DNA of 64,000 nucleotides from NCBI GenBank assembly GCA_949152475.1, contig OX424560.1, forward strand, positions 1,860,001 through 1,924,000. Direction: 5' to 3'. Within the stretch, counting starts at the first letter, position 1, and each line of letters begins with the position of its first letter. Below are positions 11,740 to 22,909 of this stretch, piece after piece. The DNA comes from Terebella lapidaria. Its lineage: Eukaryota > Annelida > Polychaeta > Terebellida > Terebellidae. Below the pieces are notes generated by a model, which worked only from the letters and a program-made list of their open reading frames with translations, was not told the DNA's origin and did not search any database. Position numbers and translations under genes: made by a program.

Positions 11740-12735
11740 TGGAAGAATTTTGCTGATTAAGGTAACATTAGTGTTATTAGTTCAGTGCATTAGTTTATTT
11801 ATTTGTACAAATAAATTATATATACTATGTAGGTTTGCCCTGACTGGAAGAATATTGTTGATTAAGTTAATATTACTTTTATTACTTCAGTGCGTTAGTT
11901 TATTTAATTGTACAAATAAATTCTACATACAATGTAGGTTTGCTCTAACTGGAAGAATTCATGTATTGCTGAATAAGTTAACATTAGTTTTATTAATTAA
12001 GTGCATTAGTTTATTTACTTGTTCAAAGAAATTCTATATATTATGTAGGTTTGTTCTAACTGGAATAATTTTGCTAATTAAGTTAACATTAGTTTTATTA
12101 GTTCAGTGTGCTAGTTTATATTTACTTGTACAAATAAATTATTTATACTGTATACCATGTAGATTTGCTATAACTGGAAGAATATTGCTGATTAATTTAA
12201 CATTAGTTAGGTGTGCCCTAACTGGAAGAATAGTGCTGATTAAGTTAACATTACTTTTACCAGATCAGTGCATTGTTTTATTAACTTGTACAAAGAAATT
12301 GTGTATAATATATAGGTTTGCTCTCACAAGAAGAATATTGTTGATTAAGTTTACCGCTGCAGTCGAAGACTTCCGAAAATTGTTGACTTCAACAATGACT
12401 TTTTACCATGATTATGTACATTTGCGGATATGTGTATAACGTCACAATAAAATCAGTGACATTCGGTATAATAAAATAAATGGTGACTGGTTTGTCGGGA
12501 AACATGGTGAAATGTTCCGTCTCAAAGGCAATGTTAATCTCGGCTTCGCCCACGGTAACATTGTCTCCTCGGGAGAACATTTTGCCATGTTCCCCTCCAA
12601 ACCAGTCACCATTTATATAGTATATAATATATAGGTTGCTCTAACTGAAAGAATATTGCTGATTAAGTTAACATTAGGTCTGCAAGTTCAGTGTGTTATT
12701 TTATTTACATGTACAAATAAATGATATAATAAATC
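11740..12735 (+). repeat. Minisatellite, unit about 105 bp, seven or more copies
   Basis: The core GCTGATTAAGTTAACATTAG recurs at about 11750, 11853, 11967, 12072, 12186, 12235, 12340 and 12656. Spacing is near 103-114 bp except for one shortened unit. Units include GTTCAGTGCATTAGTTTATTT and TGTACAAATAAATT. The open frame across the array follows from the repeat and is not a gene. Confidence 0.85.
12477..12616. mobile_element. Hairpin MITE-like insert in the minisatellite
   Basis: ATAAATGGTGACTGGTTT at the left is matched by AAACCAGTCACCATTTAT at the right, and the arms keep pairing inward (AACATGGTGAAATGTTC with GAACATTTTGCCATGTT). It interrupts the minisatellite, which resumes at about 12630. 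Confidence 0.6.
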
Positions 12736-12904
12736 AATTACTTACCACTGATAGATTTGGCAGAAAAATAACAACATTCAGTGATGTGATTGCCAGGAAC
12801 TTATGTACTTGTCATATATCTATTCCATGGGGTTTGTTTCAGATTTCTAAATTATTTTCATAGGTTGTTGGGCAGTTGTATACTAATTCCATCAGGTGTA
12901 CAGT

Positions 12905-13075
12905 AGAAACAACTACATTTAACACACTGTCTGCCCCTGATGACGCCAGTGTGTCTTGGATAAACTATTTGGTCGGGCTTTGTTTCTATTCCAAAATGTT
13001 CTTTTTTACGTTTGTTTTTGGCATCATCAAAATCTGACTATTGGTGGTAATAGATTGATACTTACAATCATTAAC
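12905..13075 (+). repeat. Dispersed repeat, copy 1 (copy 2 at 61215-61375)
   Basis: Shared words in the same order in both copies include ACACACTGTCTG, TTGGATAAACT, TGTTTCTATTCCAAAAT and GGCATCATCAAAATCTG. The family is not recognised. Confidence 0.7.
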
Positions 13076-13624
13076 CATTGCCCAAAATGACCGAGGGGAT
13101 TTTGACCCAGGGGATTTTGACCGGAGAGGCTTTTGACCGTATCCCGTAGAAATATTAGGGTGCTATTTTTCGCCACAATGAAATAATATTGCTGATGAAC
13201 ACCCCCCCCCCCCCCCCCCCTCACCTTCTGGTGCCATGTCTGATGTGACAGTTTGTATAAACCCCAGTCTCTTTTGTCTCAGGCTTATCAGCCAAGTCAT
13301 CTGTGACAGCGCTAATTGCATATAACTGACAATATAAGCATCGTCTATGATGTTTATATCTAAAGCACAATCAGTGCCAATGTTGGGATCATTATCATTT
13401 GGTCGGATGTTGCTTTGAAATGCATGTCATTGTTTGATGTTACTGATATCAAAGGTCCACAAGGAAAACAATACTTACTTCTCACCCAATCCCATGCATT
13501 TCGGAAATGTACACAGAGATAACATTTATTTCTCAAAATAATATTCATTTCATTTTCGAAAATACGTCCCAATGCATCAGGAATTGTCCAGTTTTCAAAG
13601 TTAATAGTGTTTTTCATGTGGGGG
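13076..13624. other. Gene-free stretch with poly-C tract
   Basis: A run of about 20 C lies at 13201-13220. Otherwise no gene or structured repeat is seen. Confidence 0.4.
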
Positions 13625-15633
13625 TATAAGCTTTATCTGACGGGCCGTCATTTGCCCGTCACTTGCAGAAAGAGAAATGTTCTTATGGGGCGCTACACGA
13701 TTTATCTGACTGATCGTCACTTGCACGTCGCTTGGGGAAATGGAAATATTGCTATGTGACCCTATAATGTCTATGTGACGAAGGTTCGCTTGCTCGTCAC
13801 TTGCAGAAAGACAAATATTCTAATGTGGTGCTATGATGTCCAGGTGACGGACCGTCACTTGCCGTCGCTTGCAGAGAGAGAGAAATTTTGTTATGTGCCC
13901 CCACAAGAGATATCTGAAGGACCGTCACTTGTTCGTCGCTTGGGGAAAGGGAATTACGGCTAGGTGGCACTATAACGTCCATGTGACGAACTGTCACTTG
14001 TTCGTCACTTTGAGAAAGAGCAACGTTCTTATGTGGCGCTGCAAGGTTCATCTGACGGACCGTCACTTGTTCGTCACTTGGGGATAGGGATATATTGCTA
14101 CGTATAAGGTCTATCTGGCGAAGCGTCGCTTGCTCGTCACTTGGAGATAGACAAATGGTCTTATGTGGCGCTATAACGTCCATGTGACGGACCGTCGCTT
14201 GCCCGTCACTTACAGCAAGGGAAATATTGCTATGTGGCGCTACAAGGGCTATCTGACGGTCACTTGCCCGTCACTTGGAGAAAGGGAAAAATTCTTATGT
14301 GGCGCTATAACGTCTATCTGACAGACCGTCGCTCGCCCGTCACTTACAGCAAGGGAAATATTGCTATGGGGCGCTACAAGGGCTATCTGACGGTCAATTG
14401 CCCGTCACTTGGAGAAAGGGAAAAATTCTTATGTGGCGCTATAACGTCTATCTGACGGACCGTCGCTTGCCCGTCACTTACAGCAAGGGAAATATTGCTA
14501 TGTGGCACTACAAGGGCTATCTGACGGTCACTCGCCCATCACTTGGGGAATGGGAAAAATTCTTATGTGGCGCTATAACGTCTATCTGACGGATCGTCGC
14601 TTGCCCGTCACTTACAGCAAGGGAAATATTGCTATGTGGCACTACAAGGGCTATCTGAAGGTCACTTGCCCGTCACTTGGAGAAAGGGAAAAATTCTTAT
14701 GTGGCGCTATAACGTCTATCTGACAGACCGTCGCTTGCCCGTCACTTACAGCAAAAGAAATATTGCTATGTGGCGCTACAAGGGCTATCTGACGGTGAAT
14801 TGCCCGTCACTTGGAGAAAGGGAAAAATTCTTATGTGGCGCTATAACGTCTATCTGACGGACCGTCGCTTGTACGTCACTTGGAGAAAGGGAAATATTGC
14901 AATGTGGCGCTACAAGGGCTATCTGACAGTCACTTGCCCGCCACTTGGAGAAAGGGGCATATTGCTATGTGGCGCTACAAGGGCTATCTGACAGTCACTT
15001 GCCCGTCACTTGAAGAGAGGGAAAAATTCTTATGTGGCGCTATAACGTCTATCTGATGTACCGTCGCTTGCCCGTCACTTGGAGAAAGGGAAATATTGCT
15101 ATGTGGCGCTATAACGTCTATCTGACGGACCGTCGCTTGCCCGTCACTTGAAGAAAGATAAAATTTCTTATGTGGCGCTACAAGGGCTATCTGATGGATC
15201 GTCACTTGCCCGTCACTTGGAGAAAAGGAAAAATTCTCATGTGGCGCTATAACGTCTATCTGACAGACCGTCGCTTGCCCGTCACTTGGAGAAAGGGGCA
15301 TATTGCTATGTGGCGCTATAACGTCTATCTGACAGACCGTCGCTTGCCCGTCACTTGGAGAAAGGGGCATATTGCTATGTGGCGCTATAACGTCTATCTG
15401 ACAGACCGTCGCTTGCCCGTCACTTGGAGAAAGGGGCATATTGCTATGTGGCGCTATAACGTCTATCTGACAGACCGTCGCTTGCCCGTCACTCGGAGAA
15501 AGGGGCATATTGCTATGTGGCGCTATAACGTCTATCTAACAGACCGTCGCTTGCCCGTCACTTGGAGAAAGGGGCATATTGCTATGTGGCGCTATAACGT
15601 CTATCTGACAGACCGTCGCTTGCCCGTCACATA
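13625..15633 (+). repeat. Large minisatellite, 65-69 bp units in 134-bp dimers, about 30 copies
   Basis: The unit includes CTTGCCCGTCACTTGGAGAA, ATTGCTATGTGGCGCTA and ACGTCTATCTGACGGACCGT. Early units are divergent. From about 14230 two unit types alternate in a 134-bp dimer. The last five or six copies (15290-15615) are nearly identical 69-mers, which keep both strands open because 69 is a multiple of three. Growth from the right-hand end is likely. The encoded peptides are not proteins. Confidence 0.92.
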
Positions 15634-15699
15634 AACAGAAACATTACTAGGGACCTTTAGAAGTAGAACGTGGAACAAAAACGAAAACGTGAGCAGTTT

Positions 15700-16867
15700 T
15701 ACGTTTCAGGTCGCGTTTCGTTTTCGTTCAAAATGTCAAATGAACTGTAGATTTTTTAACGAAAACGTAAACGTAGCAGATACGTATACATACGAGTGTG
15801 GTGGTGGATTATGAAGGCACGGTCATGAAAAATCACACATCTGCACATGGGAATGTACTCTTTTCGTTTATCCATACTTGTACATGTGCGGGTTCGAGGG
15901 GGGGGGGGGGGTGCAATGTTAAGGAAATAATAATTTTCTTCCCCTGAACGTACATACGACTCTACTCCCATTGACATGTAACAGCTATGATCGATTGATG
16001 TTGCACCTATCTTTAAAGATAAATATTTACATAAATAACTTGTTTATTCCTTCTGATATGGCTTATCTTTCAATATATGATACATTAGTTCCTGTTTCCA
16101 CGATCAACCAAGATATTCAGTAAAAAACATGAATATATCAAGAACTATTCTCGGGCTACGGTGTAATACATCCAAGGGAATCGTGTGGACAATACAAAAC
16201 ATTGAAAGGAAAATGGGTTGGTCTAGAGCTACATAAAATTAATTTCAAAAAATACAAAATTCAACACACAAATAACTCAGTGATTCATGGGCTCGGGAAA
16301 ATCTTACATCGGATATAAAGGCGTACTTTACGAGCCCGTATTCTCATAAAAATGATAACGTAGGCTTCAAAAATAACTTTATTCTGTAAAGAAAAATCCA
16401 GGTATGTTTGTAAAAAATAAATAACGTTCTCAGCGATTTATTCATTTGTCATGAAATACTTGATTATTTGTGCGCACCATCGTTATTGACTCTACCTGTG
16501 GTATTCTACCTTTCTGTGATTTTGTTACTTGCGACCTCAGCTCCTCGTCATGATGCACTATAGAAGGCGTGCACATATTTACCTATTTCATTCCATGGCG
16601 CGTAGAATTTGCCCACTGTGTATATATATGTGTTCATTAAAGCAGTTAGTTCAGCTGTATCCATGGGAAAATTGGGAACAATATTTTTGAAAATGCAAAT
16701 CTATGAGCTAGGCTACAATAGGTGGTTACAAAGATCTAATAGGAATCTAAAGGGGAATTGATGTAGGTAAATAAAGGTGAACGGCAGTATATTCTCATAT
16801 TAGGTACCTTAGATATCCGTTTCGATCCAACGGAACGTTGAAAAATGACGTGAGATAAGTGGTGTGT
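15700..16867. other. Gene-free stretch
   Basis: AT-rich DNA with a G-run near 15898-15911 and no coding frame. GTGTGT at 16862-16867 is the left copy of the Polinton target duplication. Confidence 0.5.
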
Positions 16868-17690
16868 AGTAGTTAGGGGGGCACTTTAGGTCGGTTTTTC
16901 CAGGTTTCGGTTTCGGGGGTTTTCCCGTGGTTATATGACGTCACTTCCGGTTTCGGTTTCGGTGGTTATATGACGTCACTTTCGGTTTCGGTGGTTATAT
17001 GACGTAATAGGTGGTTATACGATGTAATAGGTGGTTATATGACGTAATAGGTGGTTATACGACGTAATAGGTTTTTATAGGATGTGATAGGTGGTTATAC
17101 GATGTAATAGGTGACGTAATAGGTGATAATACGATGTAATAGGTGGTTATATGGCGTAATAGATGACGTAATAGATGACGTAATAGGTTTTTATAGGATG
17201 TGATAGGTGGTTATATGGTGGTTATATGATGTAATAGATGGTTATGGTGTACATAATAGGCCTAGATGTGGTTATAGGACATAATTGGTTATGCAATAGG
17301 CACTATAGATGGTTTTGCAACATCAGTTTCGTTTTCTACATTCATAGATTGTGTGATAAGTGACTCAATAGGTGATGATTGGCTCAATAGGTGATGTAAT
17401 AGGCCTAGGTGATGCAATGGGGTTATGACAAGGTCATGTGGTTGGGTTGGTTACAGTTGGGTATGTGATAGGTTACATATATGGGTTGTAATCAGGTTGT
17501 AATAGGTGATTAAGTAATAGGGGCTTGCACAATAGGCCAGGTAATTATGACGTCACCAGCATCCCCCTTTTGAATGGACCAATCAGAGCCCCGGAATGCA
17601 TGTGTGCATGTTCAGACAAGTCCCCCACGCTCATTAAATGACGTCACTACCGTCCCCCATTCGAAAGGACCAATCAGAATCGAGCATTTC
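16868..17690 (+). repeat. Left terminal inverted repeat with TGACGT iterons
   Basis: Starts AGTAGTTAGGGGGGCAC, then has GGTTTCGGTTTCGG words. These are followed by about a dozen tandem copies of GGTTATATGACGTAATAG-like units to about 17270, then a divergent part ending with ATGACGTCA flanked by CCAATCAGA. The same series is found in reverse at the right end. Confidence 0.8.
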
Positions 17691-17700
17691 GAAGGAGAAA

Positions 17701-17762
17701 ACTATATAAGTCTTTGTACTGAGCTCTTTCCTCATTCGCATTTCGGATGCTGAAGGATCAAC
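17701..17762 (+). promoter_or_regulatory. Candidate TATA-box promoter
   Basis: CTATATAAG at about 17702 lies some 60 bp before the first ATG (17763), next to CCAATCAGA boxes and TGACGTCA. This is the layout of a TATA promoter and probably serves both frames that follow. Confidence 0.5.
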
Positions 17763-17957
17763 ATGCCCCTCAAGCCGTACCTTCCCGCAGTGGATGCCTG
17801 GAAGAAATATCAACAGGAAAAGAAAGAAAAAAAGAGCCACACTGTCAATGAAAAGGCGGACAAGACAGAAAAAGTAGTGGTAAAGTTAGTCACACCAACA
17901 CAACAGACTGTGGAACGGGCCAAGTTGCTGATCAAGCAAGGGAAGACATCATTTTGA
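17763..17957 (+). CDS. Short lysine-rich open frame of the Polinton-like element
   Basis: Encodes 64 residues: a hydrophobic/proline start (MPLKPYLPAVDAW), a lysine-rich middle and a C-terminus rich in V, K and Q. I do not recognise it. Its ATG is the first after the TATA-like box, and the frame ends about 90 bp before the ATPase gene on the same strand, so the two may share a transcript. Confidence 0.4.
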   Translation: MPLKPYLPAVDAWKKYQQEKKEKKSHTVNEKADKTEKVVVKLVTPTQQTVERAKLLIKQGKTSF

Positions 17958-18050
17958 AGTACACAACTGCTGTTCCCGTTCCTGAAGAGTGTAAAAGTGG
18001 CGATATCAGCTAGAGACTGTCATTCGAAGAAGAGACGTTGAAGAGGCAAC

Positions 18051-20015
18051 ATGAATTCTTGTGCTCTCTGCCACAAGACATATAATTGGAAGCAAGACCT
18101 GAAAAGACATCAAAAATTGCACCATATGGATTATCCATCGCAGCCTCAGCCACAGCCTCAGCCTTGGCAGCCTCAGCCTCAGCCTCAGCCTAGGCAGCCT
18201 CAGCCTCAGCCACAGCCTCAGCCTCAGCCTTGGCAGCCTCAGCCTCAGCCACAGCCTCAGCCACAGCCTCAGCCTCAGGCTTGGCAGCCTCAGCCTCAGG
18301 CTTGGCAGCCTCAGCCTCAGCCTCAGCCTCAGCCTCAGCCTCAGCCACAGCCACAGCCTCAGCCACAGCCCCAGCCTCAGCCTCAGCCTTGGCAGCCTCA
18401 GCCTCAGCCTCAGCCTCAGGCTTGGCAGCCTCAGCCTCAGCCTCAGCCTCAGCCACAGCCACAGCCTCAGCCTCAGCCTCAGCAGCCTCAGCCTCAGCCA
18501 CAGCCTCAGCCTCAGCCTCAGCCACAGGCTTGGCAGCCTCAGCCTCAGCCACAGCAGCAAAAGCACTGGTCCGTCAATTATATGGATCCCCTGGTATTTC
18601 AACACCCCTTCACCCTGAACGTGTCAGGACCTACTGGGTGTGGGAAGACGGCTTGGGTAAAATCCCTCTTGGAGTCTGGTCAAATATTCCCCGCCCCTAC
18701 CAGGATCATATGGCTGTACAAGAGATGGCAACCCCTCTATGACATCATAAGGTCTAGTGTGCAGCCTCCTGTGCAGTTCATACAGGGGATACCTATCAAT
18801 CTGGATTCCGATGACTTCGTCTCACCTACAGACAATAACGTCATCGTCCTGGACGACCTCATGTCTATTTCCGCCAAGGATCCGAGAATCACGGACTTGT
18901 TCACGGAAGGGAGCCACCACCGGAACCTGAGCGTCATTTGCTTGAACCAGAACCTCTACTACAGCAAGGACCCGACTCAGAGGAGAAACTGTCATTATCT
19001 GACTCTGTTCAGAAACCCTATCGATCAGCAGCAAATCATGACCCTGGCCAGGCAAATGTATCCCGCCTGCCCCCAAAAGTTTCTTCAAGAGTTCGACAGA
19101 GCAACCGTCAAGCCCTACGGACATCTCGTCGTGGACCTGAAGCCGACAACGCTGGAAGATAAACGCCTGAGACCGAACCCCCTTTCGAGTCAGTCTAATG
19201 AGAGTCCAGCCCCGGACCAGCCCGCATCATCCCAAAGTATCACAAAATTCGTGGGATGGCAGTCGGACAAGACAGCGAAATGTTTCAGCTGCGGAGCCCT
19301 GTTTCCGAGTAACTACGAGCTACAAATGCATTTGCCGAGATGTCCCGCACACGATGAGGAGTCGTCGGAAGACGAGTTCCCCAGAAAAATGGACGAAAGC
19401 GCCTTCAAACGCATGCTGAAGTCTGTTCAGGGCGAAATTGAGGAAAAAGAAGTGCCGGAGGAGGAGGTCGCGCAAAAAACGAAAGAAGAATTGATTAATG
19501 CCTACCAGAGAGTGGCGAATTGCATCCATCTGCTCCAGAGAAGTCGGATTCATGCTGAAATTGAAAAGGCAGTTGAAGAATACAGAGCGCGAGGTGCTAC
19601 ATTCAAAGATGCGCTCAACATGGCTATCATGATGAAACATGACTGGTTCGATCAAGTCGTAAGCTGGTTCCAAAATGGATGCAAGGGAGTCCAGGACCAT
19701 GACATATGCGAAACGGCCTTCGAGTACCTGCTGCATCGCGTCATGGAATATACACCCGAGTTGCCCGAAGATGAGGTGAAACTGGAAATGAAGACGGGGT
19801 TGATGGAAATGTACAAAACCATGGTAAAGATGAACCATTTGTTGCAAAGAAGCATGATCCACACAGAAATCATGAAAGTTGTGGAAAAATATATGGGACG
19901 GGGAGCCAACTTCGAGGAAGCCCTTAATTTGTCCATGGAGAAACTCAATCATCTCTTCGACGATATCGTTCAGCCGGAAGAAGAGGACTCCATGGATGAG
20001 GACATTGAATATTAA
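18051..20015 (+). CDS. Zinc-finger / A32-like packaging ATPase protein of the Polinton-like element
   Basis: This is a 654-residue open frame. Residues 3-25 form a C2H2 finger (CALC...HQKLHH). Residues ~27-170 are Pro-Gln-(Trp) repeats. Then follows a P-loop ATPase of the FtsK/HerA A32 packaging type: Walker A GPTGCGKT near residue 192, Walker B NVIVLDDL near residue 265, and an N/Q-rich sensor strand (SVICLNQNLYY). A second C2H2-like finger (CFSCGALF...HLPRC) follows near residue 410, then a long acidic, helical C-terminal half with two similar segments (NAYQRVANCIHLLQRS and MYKTMVKMNHLLQRS). In viruses and Polintons this ATPase drives DNA into capsids. Fusion to fingers and a PQ linker is unusual. 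Confidence 0.8.
   Translation: MNSCALCHKTYNWKQDLKRHQKLHHMDYPSQPQPQPQPWQPQPQPQPRQPQPQPQPQPQPWQPQPQPQPQPQPQPQAWQPQPQAWQPQPQPQPQPQPQPQPQPQPQPQPQPQPWQPQPQPQPQAWQPQPQPQPQPQPQPQPQPQQPQPQPQPQPQPQPQAWQPQPQPQQQKHWSVNYMDPLVFQHPFTLNVSGPTGCGKTAWVKSLLESGQIFPAPTRIIWLYKRWQPLYDIIRSSVQPPVQFIQGIPINLDSDDFVSPTDNNVIVLDDLMSISAKDPRITDLFTEGSHHRNLSVICLNQNLYYSKDPTQRRNCHYLTLFRNPIDQQQIMTLARQMYPACPQKFLQEFDRATVKPYGHLVVDLKPTTLEDKRLRPNPLSSQSNESPAPDQPASSQSITKFVGWQSDKTAKCFSCGALFPSNYELQMHLPRCPAHDEESSEDEFPRKMDESAFKRMLKSVQGEIEEKEVPEEEVAQKTKEELINAYQRVANCIHLLQRSRIHAEIEKAVEEYRARGATFKDALNMAIMMKHDWFDQVVSWFQNGCKGVQDHDICETAFEYLLHRVMEYTPELPEDEVKLEMKTGLMEMYKTMVKMNHLLQRSMIHTEIMKVVEKYMGRGANFEEALNLSMEKLNHLFDDIVQPEEEDSMDEDIEY
18138..18557 (+). 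repeat. CAGCCT hexanucleotide array inside the ATPase gene
   Basis: About 70 copies of CAGCCT/CAGCCA with interspersed TGGCAG encode the PQ tract. All other frames are also open (Ala-Ser, Ala-Glu, Leu-Arg patterns) and are shadows. Confidence 0.9.
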
Positions 20016-22909
20016 GAAACCCTACCCCATATCTGCCATGATAACTGTATATTGTGCATGCGTAGTTTAGCGAACAAAAATACAAAATTGCGAAAAACTA
20101 AAAAAAAAAAAAGTGTGTAGAAATTGTAAATATTGTGTGCTGTGAAATAAAAACTGGAAAAATTACTCGTTTTCTTCATGTATGATATGTTTTACATGTT
20201 TTCTTCGCGTTAGATAAAGCATATATAAATGAAGCACGTTGGATAATAATGCACGCTCAATGTGATATAAACTGTAAAATAACTTACAATGAAGACGCCA
20301 TAATCACTAACCATAAATACAAAAATGAAGACCGTCTCTGAATTATGGGACAATGCATACAAAGAAAAGTCTTGCGCGATAGCACAACGTGAATCAGTTT
20401 TAAAACTTTCCCGAGGCGTAGAATCGCCTCTAACTAATCCCCCCCACCACCTATACTATCACCGCCGTGTATCACTCTGCCCACACCCAATGCCGCGTGT
20501 ATTCGCGCTGACACAGGTTCCACAAGTCCGCCCCTCCCCCCCGCACGCTTTTCTCCGATGAACATACATGCTCGCAAATTAATTTTTCAGACCATAATAT
20601 ATAACTGGTTCAAATTATCAGTCAAAATCCTTATATGCTATTTTCGATCAATATTTTACACCTCGAAGGATAAATGCGCGACCTGCGTTATTATTACCAA
20701 TGATTAATAATGATATAGCGCAGAAGGAGAACAAACCATTAACTGCGTTGTCCAAAATTGAGATGGTAATGAAATGGTGTAACTCTATGGACATTCCGGG
20801 GTTGATACGATACATATATTTATTGTAGAATTACTATTTTACCCCGGCTGGGTGCAACTATATACAGTCCGGTAGCGGGGGGAACTTCATTCGAATTCGG
20901 CTCGAGTTATATGAATAAGCATTATGGAAGGATTTCTATTTTTAGAGCATGCTGGATCCAGAAAACTGGATTACACTCGTAAAATGTTACTATTGGTCGG
21001 AAGTACGCCTACCGTATTTGTCCACGTTACTTCCATCTCACTCCCCCACCCGACGCTTTTGCGTGCTATAGTCTATGAACCCCGGGAGTGTATGCAACTG
21101 GTACCCGCGTCCCCCCACCCCACGCGACGCGATATTTTACGCCAGGATAGAGGCATTCTCCCCCACCCCACGCGACGCGAAACTCTACGTCACGGCTTTG
21201 AGCGTGGGTATATAGAGTAGTGAGAAGCTGGATAAATTCATTCCAAAGTCTACGAGAACGCGACAAAATGAGGATATATTTTCAAAATATAATGTACCGT
21301 TTGGAGAGTTAATGTACCGAGAGAGTTTGACTCGGTCTCCCCGAGAATACGAAGAACACGGGGATATAGATTTATAACGCATACGGATCTACCTGAAGGC
21401 CTCAAGAGTTTCCAGCCCTAACAAAGAAAAATCGATATTCACAGCGCACATGTTCTACCAGCCAGCCAGAGGATCCGGCCCACGCCTGTCTGGAGGTTAC
21501 ACCCCACACACTTCGGTACAGGGCTGGTACGCGTACAGCGGTTCCAGACTGCTAAAATAACTCTACCGCGCTGGGCATCAAAAGTTTACAGGGCCGGCCA
21601 ACGCTAAATACTCAGAATACACTCGCATCGAATGACCAATAGTAGAACATTATACGGGATTAAACCACGCACTACATTCGTTTGAAAGGAGGTATATTTG
21701 ATAGTTTTCGGCAGTGTAAAATGTAATCGGGCTATTCGGCGCGCGGCTGTGATAACGTTCACATCACAACTTTCCCCGACATTAATAGCCGGTGACCCGC
21801 GAGGGGATATAAAAAGTGAAAATATTACATCGTGGTGGATGCAGACTAGAGCGTGTTACACATTGTAGGGTAAGCACGGAATGATAACTTTATTTAAAAT
21901 GTTCCACCCAAGTCTGATAAAAAGAATATAGCTATGCATTTATCCCCTTTCCCGCTTTTCGTAGAGAATATATGACTGGTTCCAACACGATTTAACATAA
22001 TCAAATTTCCGTAATATACACGAGCGCTGGTTCGTCTGAGAGATTGCGCTGTGCAATGGCGAGTTAAATCCTTCAATGTTCTGAGTATTTTTACTTTGCA
22101 TTGAGCCGTCGGTACCTGCAGACAAGGGGCTAAACGCGGATGGTAAACGGTTATCAGTAACCAGATGACGATGACGTGTGTTTGAGCCGTGAGGGTACAA
22201 GGCCGCGATAACACGCTAAGTGTCTGGTGAAAGGGAATTATATATCCCGTACCCCGATAATTCTCGAGCACTGGGACAAGGTGCCATTCAGGTTCGGGAC
22301 CATTCGATCGTAGGTTCCTCGTCGCCAAGGCATACCGATTAGGCTGTGATTTAACTGCCGACTTTAACCGCGCGCCCAAAAGTACAAAAAAAACGATGAA
22401 ACTTCAGACGAAAAAAGGAGATATGATTTAAAACAAACTTAATTCTCTATCATACATACAAGAGTAACGGGGACAGAAACAAGATTTGTTTTAAATAGGA
22501 TATTTATATGGAATTTCATTTGCGTCCCCTACCCCGTGTTTACCCGTCCTCTCAGAGTAGCAAGATAAATTTATACATGGGGAGGTTCATTACAATATCA
22601 ATAATATTACTTGTACGTCATTATTCGCCCACAATCTATTCAGTACACGTATCACTTATCGTTGAGGATAAGCTCGATGTGACTGGTTCATTCTGACAAG
22701 TTTAGAAGGGTAACGAACATAATCGCATGATAATTTGAATGATTCGATGGTTCGGTTTTAAAAGTTGAAATGAAGTGTATAAAAGTGCGTAAAAGATTTA
22801 TTTTGCGATATACAGTCATTTGTGAATATGAGTTTCCCAGTGTGCATACAACTGATACAAAGTTAAAACATACATAAGTATAACCTATACAATATGGCCT
22901 ATACAATAA
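20016..22909. other. Gene-free interior of the Polinton-like element
   Basis: After an A-run and AATAAA near 20145 (a likely polyadenylation signal for the ATPase gene) no convincing gene is seen. Two short copies of CCCCCACCCCACGCGACGCGA lie at about 21112 and 21160. The longest open frame, 161 codons on the minus strand at 21894-22379, has no recognisable motif. Confidence 0.5.

Noticed and set aside
13797-15634. Long open frames on both strands and regular repeats resembling a CRISPR array
   Set aside because: A minisatellite of contiguous units with no spacers. The frames stay open only because 69-bp units are a multiple of three.
18006-18742. Leu-Arg, Ala-Glu and Ala-Ser repeat proteins in other frames
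   Set aside because: Shadows of the CAGCCT array inside the ATPase gene.
21894-22379. 161-codon minus-strand frame in the Polinton-like element
   Set aside because: No Polinton-gene motif, no neighbouring start or promoter signal; left as unassigned sequence.
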